A model generated the notes under the pieces. It searched no databases and was not told where the DNA came from. It saw only the letters and a program-made list of their open reading frames with translations. A program made the position numbers and the translations under genes. Source: Devosia sp. (GTDB taxonomy: Bacteria; Pseudomonadota; Alphaproteobacteria; Rhizobiales; Devosiaceae). Taken from it: 7,282 bases of DNA. Shown piece after piece: positions 1 to 5,425 of the stretch (position 1 is its first letter; each line of letters starts with the position of its first letter). The DNA is taken from positions 1-7,282 of the forward strand of contig JAEUMC010000415.1 of NCBI GenBank assembly GCA_016793415.1, written 5' to 3'.

Positions 1-257
1 GTTCCCAGCACCAGCGCGATGGCGGTCGAGATCGCCGCCACCTGCACCGACAGCGTCAGCGCCTGCCAGACGTCGGGCCGGTTCCAGGTCACCTCGAACC
101 ATTTCAGCGTCAGCCCCGGCGGCGGCCACTGATAGGTCCGCTCTTCCGAGGAGAAGGCATAGAGAAAGATCAGCGCAATCGGCGCCAGCATGAAGAACAG
201 CCCGCCGGCGGCGGCGAGCTTCAGCCCCCAGGGGGCGCGCGGCGCGTCAGAGCGCAT
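1..257 (-). CDS. ydcV: ABC importer inner-membrane permease, YdcV/PotC-like (partial, C-terminus beyond window)
   Basis: Second permease of a polyamine-type ABC importer; it would form the transmembrane channel with the upstream permease. Only the first 85 codons are visible; the family is usually about 260-280 residues. It starts MRSDAPRAPWGLKLAAAGGL, has a first membrane segment at about residues 13-35, then the conserved PPPGLTLKWF stretch (residues 45-54) and the start of a second membrane segment (about 66-85, ending IALVLG). These match my memory of E. coli YdcV, including the N-terminal length. The ATG lies inside the end of the upstream permease gene (11-bp overlap) with a G-rich stretch just before it, suggesting translational coupling. 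The EAA loop that contacts the ATPase lies outside the window. PotC is an alternative name; substrate specificity cannot be read from this fragment. Confidence 0.88.
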   Translation of the reverse strand, partial: MRSDAPRAPWGLKLAAAGGLFFMLAPIALIFLYAFSSEERTYQWPPPGLTLKWFEVTWNRPDVWQALTLSVQVAAISTAIALVLG

Positions 258-1206
258 CGAACGCCCCCATGCGCTTGGCCATCCACAGGTAGAGCCCCAT
301 GATGACGATCGGCACCACGGTGAAGGCGGCAGCCAGCGGGATGTTCCCGGCAGTACCCTGGTGCGCATAGACCGCCTGGCCGATGAAGAAGGCCGAGGTG
401 CCGATGATCTGCGGGATGATGTAATCGCCCAGCGTCAGCGAAAAGGTGAAGATCGAGCCGGCGACGATCCCCGGCAGCGCCAAGGGGAAGATCACCTTCC
501 AGAACGTCTGCATCGGCGTCGCGCCAAGATCCGAGGACGCATCGAGGAGGTTGGTCGGCACCCGCTCGATCGCCGCCTGGATCGGCAGGATCATGTAGGG
601 CATCCAGACATAGAGGAAGACGAGGAAAGTGCCGGTATAGCTGATCGACAGCGAATTGCCGCCGATCACCGGCAGTGACAGCCAGCCATCCAGCAGCCAG
701 GTCAGGTGCAGTTGCTCGAACACCCAGTTGAGGATGCCCTCCTTGGCGAGGATCAGCTTCCAAGCATAGACCTTGACCAGGTAGCTGGCCCAGAGCGGCA
801 GCATGATGCCAAGATAGAACAGCGCCTTCCATTTGCCCCGCGCATAGCGCGCCGCCATGTAGGCGATGGGAAAGGCGATCAGCGCCGAGGCGACCGTCAC
901 CGCGCCCGCCATGATCACCGTGCGCAGGATCACATCGAGGTTCTGCGGCTTTAGGAGCTCCGCATAGGTCTTGAGCGTGAACTCGTAATTGATCAGCCCC
1001 GAGAACTCGTCGATCGAGAAGAAGCTCTGCAGCAAGAGCGCGAACAGCGAGCCGACATAGACGATGCCGAGCCACAGCAGCGCCGGCAGCACCAGGAGGA
1101 ACACGAACAGTTTCGGCTGCCGCCAGAAGCGGTCGCTGAGCGCCCCGAGCCAGCCGCGCCGGTTCGGCAGGATCGCGCCCGAACTGGTCGCGGCGAGCGC
1201 GCTCAC
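247..1206 (-). CDS. ydcU: ABC importer inner-membrane permease, YdcU/PotB-like
   Basis: A 319-residue integral membrane protein and first permease of the importer. Hydrophobic segments lie at about residues 32-57, 95-119, 129-153, 193-213, 243-265 and 290-311, the expected six-helix layout. The cytoplasmic EAA-type loop that docks on the ATPase is at about 220-243 (LLDASSDLGATPMQTFWKV), followed by PLALPGIVAGSIFTFSLTLGD. The C-terminus KRMGAFDAL and stretches such as IMLPLWASYLVKVYAWKL match E. coli YdcU as I recall it. The start is GTG, placed 4 nt after a strong GGAGGAGG ribosome binding site located within the end of the ATPase gene. The two genes overlap by 4 bp (GTGA) and the next permease overlaps its end by 11 bp, so all three are one translationally coupled unit. 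It probably transports putrescine or a related small cation, but this rests on family resemblance only. Confidence 0.93.
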   Translation of the reverse strand: MSALAATSSGAILPNRRGWLGALSDRFWRQPKLFVFLLVLPALLWLGIVYVGSLFALLLQSFFSIDEFSGLINYEFTLKTYAELLKPQNLDVILRTVIMAGAVTVASALIAFPIAYMAARYARGKWKALFYLGIMLPLWASYLVKVYAWKLILAKEGILNWVFEQLHLTWLLDGWLSLPVIGGNSLSISYTGTFLVFLYVWMPYMILPIQAAIERVPTNLLDASSDLGATPMQTFWKVIFPLALPGIVAGSIFTFSLTLGDYIIPQIIGTSAFFIGQAVYAHQGTAGNIPLAAAFTVVPIVIMGLYLWMAKRMGAFDAL

Positions 1207-2204
1207 TCCGCCTCCTCCATCAGGTGCAGCGCTTCGCGCGCAAAGCCGATGGTCACCCGGTCGCCGTCGGCGGGCACGTCGGCGCCCGACGGCACCACCG
1301 CATGGAGCAACGTGCCGTTGAGATCGATGCCGAGCCGGGTCGTCGCGCCCAGATAGGACCGCGATACCACTGTGCCGCTGAGCGGAGTATGCCCGCCCGT
1401 ACCGCGAACCAGGTGGATCGCCTCCGGCCGCAGCGAAGCCCAGCGCCGCTCTCCGGCAATGGTTTCGACGAATTCGGGCGCCAGCACATTGGACGAGCCG
1501 ACGAAATCGGCAACGAAGCGCGAGTTGGGCCGGGTGTAGATATCCTCGGGCGTCCCCACCTGCACCAGCTTGCCGAAATTGAACACCGCCACCCGGTCGG
1601 CCATCGACAGCGCCTCGCCCTGGTCGTGGGTGACGAAGATGAAGGTGATGCCGAGCGTCTTCTGCAGCGCCTTCAGCTCTTCCTGCATCTGCTCGCGCAG
1701 CTTGAGGTCGAGCGCCCCGAGCGGCTCGTCGAGCAGCAGCACTTTGGGCTTGTTGACGATGGCGCGGGCCAGCGCCACCCGTTGTCGTTGCCCGCCCGAG
1801 AGCTGGCCGGGACGCCGCTCGCCGTAACCGCCGAGCTTGACCAGCTCGAGCGCCGCTTCAGCCTCGCGGGCCCGCGTCGCCCTGTCGACCTTTTTCAGCA
1901 TCAGCGAGAATTCGACGTTCTCGCGCACGTTCATGTGCGGGAACAGCGCGTAGTCCTGGAACACCGTGTTGACGTTGCGCCGGTAGGGCGGCACGCCCTC
2001 CACCGCCTCGCCGAAAATCCGGATCTGCCCCAGCGTCGGCTGCTCGAAGCCGGCAATCAGCCTCAGGCAGGTGGTCTTGCCCGAGCCCGAGGGGCCGAGC
2101 ATGGCGAAGAACTCCCCTTCCCCAACCTCGAGATCGACCTCGTCGAGGGCTCTCACCGCACCGAAATGGCGGGAAACGGTGTTGAGGGAAACGGCGGATG
2201 TCAT
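1203..2204 (-). CDS. ydcT: ABC importer ATP-binding protein, YdcT/PotA-like
   Basis: The 333-residue cytoplasmic ATPase that powers the importer. All nucleotide-binding motifs are intact: Walker A GPSGSGKT (37-44), Q-loop Q83 in VFQDYALFPH, signature LSGGQ (135-139), Walker B VLLLDE with catalytic E160, D-loop GALD and switch histidine H193 in VTHDQGEA. The C-terminal third (about 250-330) has the LRPEAI motif and beta-rich pattern of a TOBE_2 domain, typical of polyamine/Fe/sugar importers. I chose the ATG at 2204, which gives the family N-terminus (MTSAVSLNTVSRHFGAV). An in-frame ATG at 2306 would add 34 residues translated from the intergenic palindromes and is unlikely. The Shine-Dalgarno sequence is weak (AAAGG, 11 nt upstream), in contrast to the binding-protein gene. 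The gene follows a 315-bp palindrome-rich gap and overlaps the first permease. Confidence 0.95.
   Translation of the reverse strand: MTSAVSLNTVSRHFGAVRALDEVDLEVGEGEFFAMLGPSGSGKTTCLRLIAGFEQPTLGQIRIFGEAVEGVPPYRRNVNTVFQDYALFPHMNVRENVEFSLMLKKVDRATRAREAEAALELVKLGGYGERRPGQLSGGQRQRVALARAIVNKPKVLLLDEPLGALDLKLREQMQEELKALQKTLGITFIFVTHDQGEALSMADRVAVFNFGKLVQVGTPEDIYTRPNSRFVADFVGSSNVLAPEFVETIAGERRWASLRPEAIHLVRGTGGHTPLSGTVVSRSYLGATTRLGIDLNGTLLHAVVPSGADVPADGDRVTIGFAREALHLMEEAE
1207..1218 (-). promoter_or_regulatory. Ribosome binding site for the YdcU-like permease
   Basis: On the minus strand GGAGGAGG (1218-1211) sits 4 nt before the GTG at 1206. It lies inside the last codons of the ATPase gene. It fixes the permease start at this GTG, which has no competing ATG nearby, and explains reinitiation at the GTGA overlap. 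Confidence 0.75.
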
Positions 2205-2267
2205 GCGGTGAGGAGCCTTTGCGTCAACCAGGGGACCGTTGTTGGCAGTCCGCGGGATCGTACCGGA

Positions 2268-2389
2268 GGATTTGCCAGGGCAAATCCCCGGGTTGTGGCC
2301 GGACAATCTGCCGTTGGCAGATCCCCGGGTCCGGACGATTTGCCTTTCGGCAAATCGCCGGGGTCGGAGGATTTGCCGGAGGCAAATCC
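2268..2389. repeat. Array of four tandem hairpins with covarying arms
   Basis: Four perfect inverted repeats follow one another. H1: arms 2268-2276/2279-2287 (GGATTTGCC/GGCAAATCC). H2: 2306-2312/2316-2322 (ATCTGCC/GGCAGAT). H3: 2336-2344/2349-2357 (CGATTTGCC/GGCAAATCG). H4: 2369-2377/2381-2389 (GGATTTGCC/GGCAAATCC). Centres are 36.5, 32.5 and 32.5 bp apart, and linkers of 18, 13 and 11 bp share CCGGG and CGGA motifs. H2 and H3 each differ from H1/H4 by a paired substitution that preserves base pairing. On the minus strand, which is the operon's sense strand, the H3 loop reads GAAA, a stable GNRA tetraloop. A half copy (GTTGGCAG...CGGG) is visible at 2239-2255. This resembles REP/BIME-like extragenic palindromes; no named family was identified. 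Confidence 0.85.
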
Positions 2390-2397
2390 CCTAGGGG

Positions 2398-2473
2398 TGT
2401 CACCCCCGCAACGGCGGAACCCACTCGCTGTGGACGCGAGGTTGCGCTGGGCTGCGCCGTCGCGGGAGTGACA
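2398..2473. repeat. 76-bp MITE-like element with 19-bp imperfect terminal inverted repeats
   Basis: The left arm 2398-2416 (TGTCACCCCCGCAACGGCG) and right arm 2455-2473 are reverse complements except for two mismatches (arm positions 7 and 13). The 38-nt interior contains its own small stem, CTCGC (2424-2428) with GCGAG (2436-2440). It begins just after the CCCCTAGGGG palindrome (2388-2397) that borders the last tandem hairpin. The TGTCA...TGACA ends and lack of coding capacity fit a short palindromic or MITE-like intergenic repeat, of the sort common in alphaproteobacteria. No target-site duplication is obvious. Confidence 0.7.
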
Positions 2474-2490
2474 GTCGCGGGGTGAAGAGA

Positions 2491-2505
2491 CCGGGCAGTG
2501 CCCGG
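2491..2505 (-). terminator. Short GC hairpin after the binding-protein gene; weak terminator or mRNA-end stabiliser
   Basis: Perfect 6-bp arms CCGGGC (2491-2496) and GCCCGG (2500-2505) with a 3-nt loop lie 14 bp downstream of the binding-protein stop. On the minus strand it is followed by TCTCTTCACC, a poor U-tract, so termination would be partial at best. Partial termination or 3'-end protection here would raise binding-protein output relative to the membrane components. This is inference from position. Confidence 0.4.
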
Positions 2506-2519
2506 ACTCCCCGAGCCGG

Positions 2520-3677
2520 CTAGCGGCCGCCGATAACCCCGACATAGTCGCTGACCCAGCGGTAATACGGCACGCATTCGCCCGCCTCGCACTTGGCGGT
2601 CGGGGTCCGCCAGAAGCGGATCTTGTCGAACTCTTCGTAGCCGTTCCCGGCGCAGCCTTCATCGGTGAGGAGTTCGTTGCCCTTGCAGGCGGCCGGCACC
2701 GACGGCACCGTGCCGAACCAGGCCGACACGTCGCCCTGCACCTTGGGCGACAGCGAATGCTCCATCCACATATAGGCGCAGTTGGGGTGCGCGCTCTCGG
2801 CATGCAGCATCGTGGTATCGGCCCAGCCGGTGATCCCTTCCTCGGGGAAGGTCGAGGCCACCTTCGCGCCTTCCGCCTTCAGCACGTTGACCATGAATGG
2901 CCAGGACGAGGAGGCAACGACGCCTTCGTTCTTGAAGTCGTCCATCTGGATGAAGGCGTCGTGCCAGTAGCGGCCGACCAGGGTGCGCTGCACGCGCAGC
3001 AGGTCGAGCGCCGCCTTGTACTGGTCCTCGTTCAGCGCGTAGGGGTCGGTGATCCCGAGCTCCGGCTTGTGCTTCATCAGGTAGAGCGCCGCGTCGGCCA
3101 CGTAGATCGGGCCGTCATAGGCTTGGACGCGCCCCTTGTTGGACTTGCCGTCGGGCAGCGTCTGCTCTTCGAACACCACGTTCCAGCTAGTCGGCGGCTT
3201 ATCCCCGAACACCTCGGTATTGTACATCAGCACATTGGCGCCCCAGACATAGGGGGTGCCGTAATGGGTGCCGTCGACCGTATGCCAGGCGGCGTTCTGC
3301 AGCCGCTCGTCGATCGTCGACCACGACGGGATCAGCGCCGTGTTGATCGGTTGCACGCGCTTGCCGGCGATCAGCCGCAGCGAGGCGTCGCCCGAAGCCG
3401 TGACGAGGTCGAAGCCGCCTTCGTTCATCAGCGCCACCATCTCGTCCGAGGTGTTGGCGGTCTTCACAGTCACCTTGCAGCCAGTATCGGCTTCGAACTT
3501 GGTGACCCAGTCATAGTTCGGGTCGGTCTCACCGCGCTCGATGTAACCGGCCCAGGCGACGATCGAAACTTCGCCCTCCCCCGCGCCGAGCGACTGCAGC
3601 ATCTCCTGCGCAGCCACCTGACCGGTGAAGGTCGCAACCATAGTCAAGGCCGTACACGTCTTGAGGATGGATTTCAT
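2520..3677 (-). CDS. ydcS: Periplasmic substrate-binding protein of ABC importer, YdcS/PotD-like
   Basis: A 385-residue secreted binding protein that would capture the substrate in the periplasm and deliver it to the permeases. It has a signal peptide: K3/K6, a hydrophobic core to about residue 18, and a likely cut after VAA (21-23). The mature part contains IVAWAGYIERG (39-49), TANTSDEMVALM (73-84), DLVTASGDASLRLIAGKRVQPINTAL (90-115), LPDGKSNKGRVQAYDGPIY (174-192), a DDFKNEGVVASS segment (246-257) and ends in IGGR. These are near-diagnostic of the E. coli YdcS type, as I recall it, rather than classical PotD. Six cysteines remain in the mature chain. The ATG at 3677 has a GGGAG ribosome binding site 7 nt upstream and starts the signal peptide; a longer frame from 3935 would run through intergenic palindromes. 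E. coli YdcS has been reported in putrescine uptake and in poly-hydroxybutyrate synthesis; which role applies here is unknown. Confidence 0.93.
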   Translation of the reverse strand: MKSILKTCTALTMVATFTGQVAAQEMLQSLGAGEGEVSIVAWAGYIERGETDPNYDWVTKFEADTGCKVTVKTANTSDEMVALMNEGGFDLVTASGDASLRLIAGKRVQPINTALIPSWSTIDERLQNAAWHTVDGTHYGTPYVWGANVLMYNTEVFGDKPPTSWNVVFEEQTLPDGKSNKGRVQAYDGPIYVADAALYLMKHKPELGITDPYALNEDQYKAALDLLRVQRTLVGRYWHDAFIQMDDFKNEGVVASSSWPFMVNVLKAEGAKVASTFPEEGITGWADTTMLHAESAHPNCAYMWMEHSLSPKVQGDVSAWFGTVPSVPAACKGNELLTDEGCAGNGYEEFDKIRFWRTPTAKCEAGECVPYYRWVSDYVGVIGGR

Positions 3678-3752
3678 CGATTTCTCCCTGCTCGGGCAGC
3701 GCTCCCAAATGCGCATCATGCCCTTGAATGCGAGCTTATCGAGCGCTGTGCT

Positions 3753-3766
3753 ATGCGCAAATGCAT
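3753..3766. promoter_or_regulatory. Small dyad ATGC-N6-GCAT near the putative -35
   Basis: ATGCGCAAATGCAT is a dyad with 4-bp arms, and the related palindrome ATGCGCAT recurs at 3709-3716. It lies between the LysR-type dyad and the binding-protein gene, where the second (activation) site of a LysR regulator is often found. The arms are short and the match to T-N11-A is imperfect, so this is tentative. Confidence 0.2.
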
Positions 3767-3781
3767 TCGTCCGAGGGGAGT

Positions 3782-3798
3782 TATCGGATTTTCCGATA
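3782..3798. promoter_or_regulatory. Candidate LysR-type operator (T-N11-A / ATC-N9-GAT dyad)
   Basis: Perfect 7-bp inverted repeat TATCGGA-TTT-TCCGATA. Its inner part reads ATC (3783-3785), nine bases, GAT (3795-3797), which also satisfies T-N11-A, the recognition pattern known for LysR-family regulators. Its centre is 113 bp upstream of the binding-protein ATG and would be at roughly -62 if the tentative promoter is right, close to the usual -65 regulatory site. The adjacent regulator gene makes this a plausible control point. Binding is inferred, not shown. Confidence 0.6.
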
Positions 3799-3830
3799 GG
3801 AGGAGTTGTCCTGGGGTTGAGCCACTGTTC

Positions 3831-3979
3831 CCCTCGCCCCTGAGGGGAGAGGGTAGTGTAGCTAGGACTGTAGGTCCGTAGCGGAACTGGGTGAGGGGTC
3901 CAGCTTCTCAACGAGCGCTCGCTGCACCGCTTCACCCCTCAACCGGCCTTCGGCCACCTTCTCCCCTGAGGGGAGAAGG
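3831..3979. repeat. Mosaic palindromic intergenic element
   Basis: Several stems are packed together. A 10-bp stem at 3831-3840/3844-3853 has one mismatch (CCCTCGCCCC/GGGGAGAGGG, loop TGA). CTAGGAC...GTCC-G-TAG lies at 3862-3881. TGAGGGGT (3892-3899) pairs with ACCCCTCA (3934-3941) around the palindrome CGAGCGCTCG (3912-3921). GGCC-TTC-GGCC is at 3945-3955. A perfect 10-bp stem is at 3957-3966/3970-3979 (CCTTCTCCCC/GGGGAGAAGG, loop TGA). The two outer stems share the core CCCCTGAGGGGAGA, suggesting an element bounded by related ends. The last hairpin lies 36 bp past the regulator stop and may end its transcript, but has no U-tract. The pattern recalls the intergenic mosaic elements (RIME-like) known in rhizobia. 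Confidence 0.65.
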
Positions 3980-4015
3980 GACGGGGCTGCCAGCACCGAG
4001 ACAAAGCTGCGCCCC

Positions 4016-4939
4016 CTATCGCTCCTGCGCCGCCCTGCCCCTCGGCGCGTGCTGCTGTTGCGCCAATCCGATGAAATCCCGCGCCGCCTGGGTCAGCTGG
4101 CTGCCCCGCCGCCACACCATCCCCACCTGCACCACCGGCAGCGCGCCGGAGATGTCGCGGCTTTCGATCCGGTCGCCTTCCAGCGACCACGGCCGGTACA
4201 CCAGGTCCGGCAGCAGCGCGATGCCGGCGCCGGTGGCGACGAGGCTGCGCACCGCCTCGACCGAGCGGGTGCGGAACGCCACGTTGGGCCGGGCGCTGAA
4301 CGCGGCCAGCAGTTTGCCGGTATTCTCCTCGGTCTCGTCCACCGTCAGCATGATCAGCGGCTCAGGCACGATATCCGAGACCGAAATGATGTCGGCGCCA
4401 CCAAGCCGATGCCCGAGCGGCAGCCACAGCCGATAGGGCGAAGTCTCGAAGATTTCGGCCTGCAGCGCCACGCGGTCCCTGAGGTTGGAGATCACCATCA
4501 CCGCCACATCGAGCTCGCCGCCGATCAACAGGTGCTCGAGATAATCGCCATTATCCTCGATGGCGGTGACATTGACGTGCGGGTAGGCCCGCCGATAGCG
4601 GGCGAGCAGATCCGACAGCACATAGCCGGCCACCAGCGAGGTCACGCCGAGTTGCAGGCTGCCGCCGGCAGGCGCTTCCGCTTCGCCGAAACTGCGCCGC
4701 GCATCCGAAACGCTGGCGAGAATGCGGGTAGCGTGGCGATAGAACTGATGCCCCTTGTGGGTGATGGTCAGCCCGCGCCGGTGCCGCTCGAACAGCGTCA
4801 CGCCGAGATCGGACTCGAGCTCCTTGATTGCATCGGTCACTGCCGACTGGCTGATCGACAGCGATTGCGCCGCTCCCGAGACGGTGCCCTCCTCGGCCAC
4901 CGAGATGAAATATTGCAGCTGCCGCAAGGTGAAAGCCAT
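4016..4939 (-). CDS. LysR-family transcriptional regulator
   Basis: A 307-residue DNA-binding regulator of the usual family length. The N-terminal winged helix-turn-helix covers about residues 4-63 (LRQLQYFISVAEEGTVSGAA, then SISQSAVTDAIKELESDLGV, with LFERHRRGLTITHKG as the wing). A linker helix follows (64-88). The two-lobed effector-binding domain starts at GGSLQLGVTS (92-101) and includes GELDVAVMV (141-149) and a VRSLVATGAGIALLPDLVY segment (230-248). ATG 4939 gives the canonical start MAFTLRQLQYF; an in-frame ATG at 5011 would add 24 unrelated residues and overlap the divergent gene. No strong ribosome binding site is visible. It lies upstream of, and co-directional with, the importer operon, whose upstream region has a LysR-type dyad, so it probably controls uptake in response to the substrate or a metabolite. 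The effector is unknown. Confidence 0.93.
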   Translation of the reverse strand: MAFTLRQLQYFISVAEEGTVSGAAQSLSISQSAVTDAIKELESDLGVTLFERHRRGLTITHKGHQFYRHATRILASVSDARRSFGEAEAPAGGSLQLGVTSLVAGYVLSDLLARYRRAYPHVNVTAIEDNGDYLEHLLIGGELDVAVMVISNLRDRVALQAEIFETSPYRLWLPLGHRLGGADIISVSDIVPEPLIMLTVDETEENTGKLLAAFSARPNVAFRTRSVEAVRSLVATGAGIALLPDLVYRPWSLEGDRIESRDISGALPVVQVGMVWRRGSQLTQAARDFIGLAQQQHAPRGRAAQER

Positions 4940-5013
4940 GCGGGCACTAAAGCATTGGCAGCGGGGCCGCTCAATCGCTATGGGTGAGCAAAGCTCGAGC
5001 TTCGGAGGCAAAC
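4940..5013. promoter_or_regulatory. Short divergent intergenic region between LysR regulator and small gene
   Basis: Only 74 bp separate the two divergent starts, so both promoters must overlap or lie partly inside the neighbouring genes. A loose TCA-N11-TGA inverted pair is present at 4971-4987, which could be an autoregulatory site, but the arms are only 3 bp. No convincing -35/-10 pair was identified. Confidence 0.3.
5003..5008 (+). promoter_or_regulatory. Ribosome binding site of the 89-residue protein gene
   Basis: CGGAGG lies 5 nt before the ATG at 5014. It supports that ATG over an in-frame GTG at 4984, which has no comparable site. Confidence 0.75.
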
Positions 5014-5283
5014 ATGGGCAGCCGCGCCAACACTCTCGCCGCCATCGAGCGCCGCGTCCGCCGCATTGGCCGGCCGTTCGGCGTGAGCCTCTTGATCGCC
5101 GAAAAGCGCAACCCCAAGATCGAGGCGCATGGCGGCTACATGCTGCGCGACGACGACACCTTCGAGATCGTCTTCGGCAATGCCGGCTACGATTTCTCCG
5201 CCAGCCTCGAGGAAATCGAGGAATTCCTGATGGAATCGCGCACCGCCATGCGCGAGGAGATCAAGGGCAAGAAGAAGCGGTAG
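5014..5283 (+). CDS. Small conserved-type hypothetical protein (89 aa)
   Basis: I do not recognise a named family. The 89-residue product is soluble, with a basic N-terminal helix (AAIERRVRRIGRPFG, residues 9-23), a hydrophobic strand (VSLLIAEK, 24-31), a mixed middle (GGYMLRDDDTFEIVFGNAGYDFSAS, 40-64), an acidic helix (LEEIEEFLMESR, 65-76) and a lysine/arginine-rich tail (KGKKKR). The alternating pattern suggests a compact alpha/beta fold. Start choice rests on the CGGAGG site; codon use matches the neighbours, which supports a real gene. It is divergent from the LysR regulator and convergent with the membrane protein gene across a long inverted repeat. There is no signal peptide or membrane segment. 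The basic tail could bind nucleic acid, but nothing firm supports a function. Confidence 0.8.
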   Translation: MGSRANTLAAIERRVRRIGRPFGVSLLIAEKRNPKIEAHGGYMLRDDDTFEIVFGNAGYDFSASLEEIEEFLMESRTAMREEIKGKKKR

Positions 5284-5305
5284 GTCCGAGCACATCCCTC
5301 GGCTC

Positions 5306-5407
5306 CCCTCCCCCTTGAGGGGAGGGGTTGGGGGTGGGGGTGGTGAGGGGAACCTCGGTGCTGACTTCACCACCCCCTCCCTCAATCCCTCCCCTCAAGG
5401 GGGAGGG
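5306..5407. repeat. Long GC-rich inverted repeat (41-bp arms) between convergent genes
   Basis: Left arm 5306-5346 and right arm 5367-5407 are reverse complements. The outer 21 bp (5306-5326/5387-5407) and an inner 11-bp block (5336-5346/5367-5377) pair perfectly; the few mismatches lie between them. The loop is 20 nt (5347-5366). The outer part itself contains CCCCTT/GAGGGG half palindromes similar to those at 3831-3979, suggesting a related family of intergenic elements. Sitting 22 bp after the small gene's stop and 18 bp after the membrane gene's stop, it could act as a bidirectional transcription barrier, though no clear U-tract follows on either strand. Confidence 0.8.
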
Positions 5408-5425
5408 AAGCGGAAGCGCCGGCGC

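Larger units (their letters stand above)
2205..2519. other. Palindrome-rich gap between binding-protein and ATPase genes
   Basis: This 315-bp stretch holds no convincing gene. It contains, from left to right, a degenerate half repeat (2239-2255), four tandem hairpins (2268-2389), an abutting 76-bp inverted-repeat element (2398-2473) and a short GC-rich hairpin (2491-2505) just after the binding-protein stop. Reading frames that cross it (for example long minus-strand extensions of the ATPase gene) are rich in G, P, S and R and look like translated palindromes. Because the flanking genes are co-directional, an operon transcript would carry all these structures in its leader-like spacer. Confidence 0.8.
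3678..4015. other. Gap between LysR regulator stop and binding-protein start
   Basis: This 338-bp stretch contains no credible gene. The part nearest the binding-protein start (3678-3825) is less GC-rich and should carry the operon promoter and operator. The part nearest the regulator stop (3826-3985) is a mosaic of GC-rich palindromes. A tentative minus-strand promoter is TTGCGC (3760-3755) with TAAGCT (3738-3733), 16 bp apart; the -10 match is poor and the call is weak. Confidence 0.6.

Noticed and set aside
2205..2306. N-terminal extension of the ATPase to an ATG at 2306
   Set aside because: The extra 34 residues come from intergenic palindromes and do not resemble the family N-terminus, which begins at ATG 2204.
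2268..2389. CRISPR array
   Set aside because: The units are short palindromes with linkers of 11-18 bp that are themselves similar; no 25-40 bp unique spacers and no cas genes.
1224..2471. Long plus-strand open frame opposite the ATPase gene
   Set aside because: The minus strand encodes a complete ABC ATPase with every motif; the plus frame is rich in R, H, Q, E and L and has no recognisable domain.
2205..2519. Riboswitch or structured leader for the ATPase gene
   Set aside because: The structures are repeated simple hairpins and inverted repeats with no known riboswitch core that I can identify.
2757..3881. Long plus-strand open frame opposite the binding-protein gene
   Set aside because: It is antisense to a clear YdcS-like protein and its product has no family features.
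3678..3935. N-terminal extension of the binding protein to a start at 3935
   Set aside because: It would bury the signal peptide behind 86 residues translated from intergenic repeats; ATG 3677 has a good ribosome binding site.
3957..3979. Classical intrinsic terminator of the LysR gene
   Set aside because: The stem is strong and well placed, but no U-run follows on the minus strand, and the stem belongs to a larger repeat mosaic, so it is listed as a repeat only.
4049..4987. Long plus-strand open frame opposite the LysR gene
   Set aside because: It is antisense to a full-length LysR regulator and has the same low-information composition as other shadow frames.
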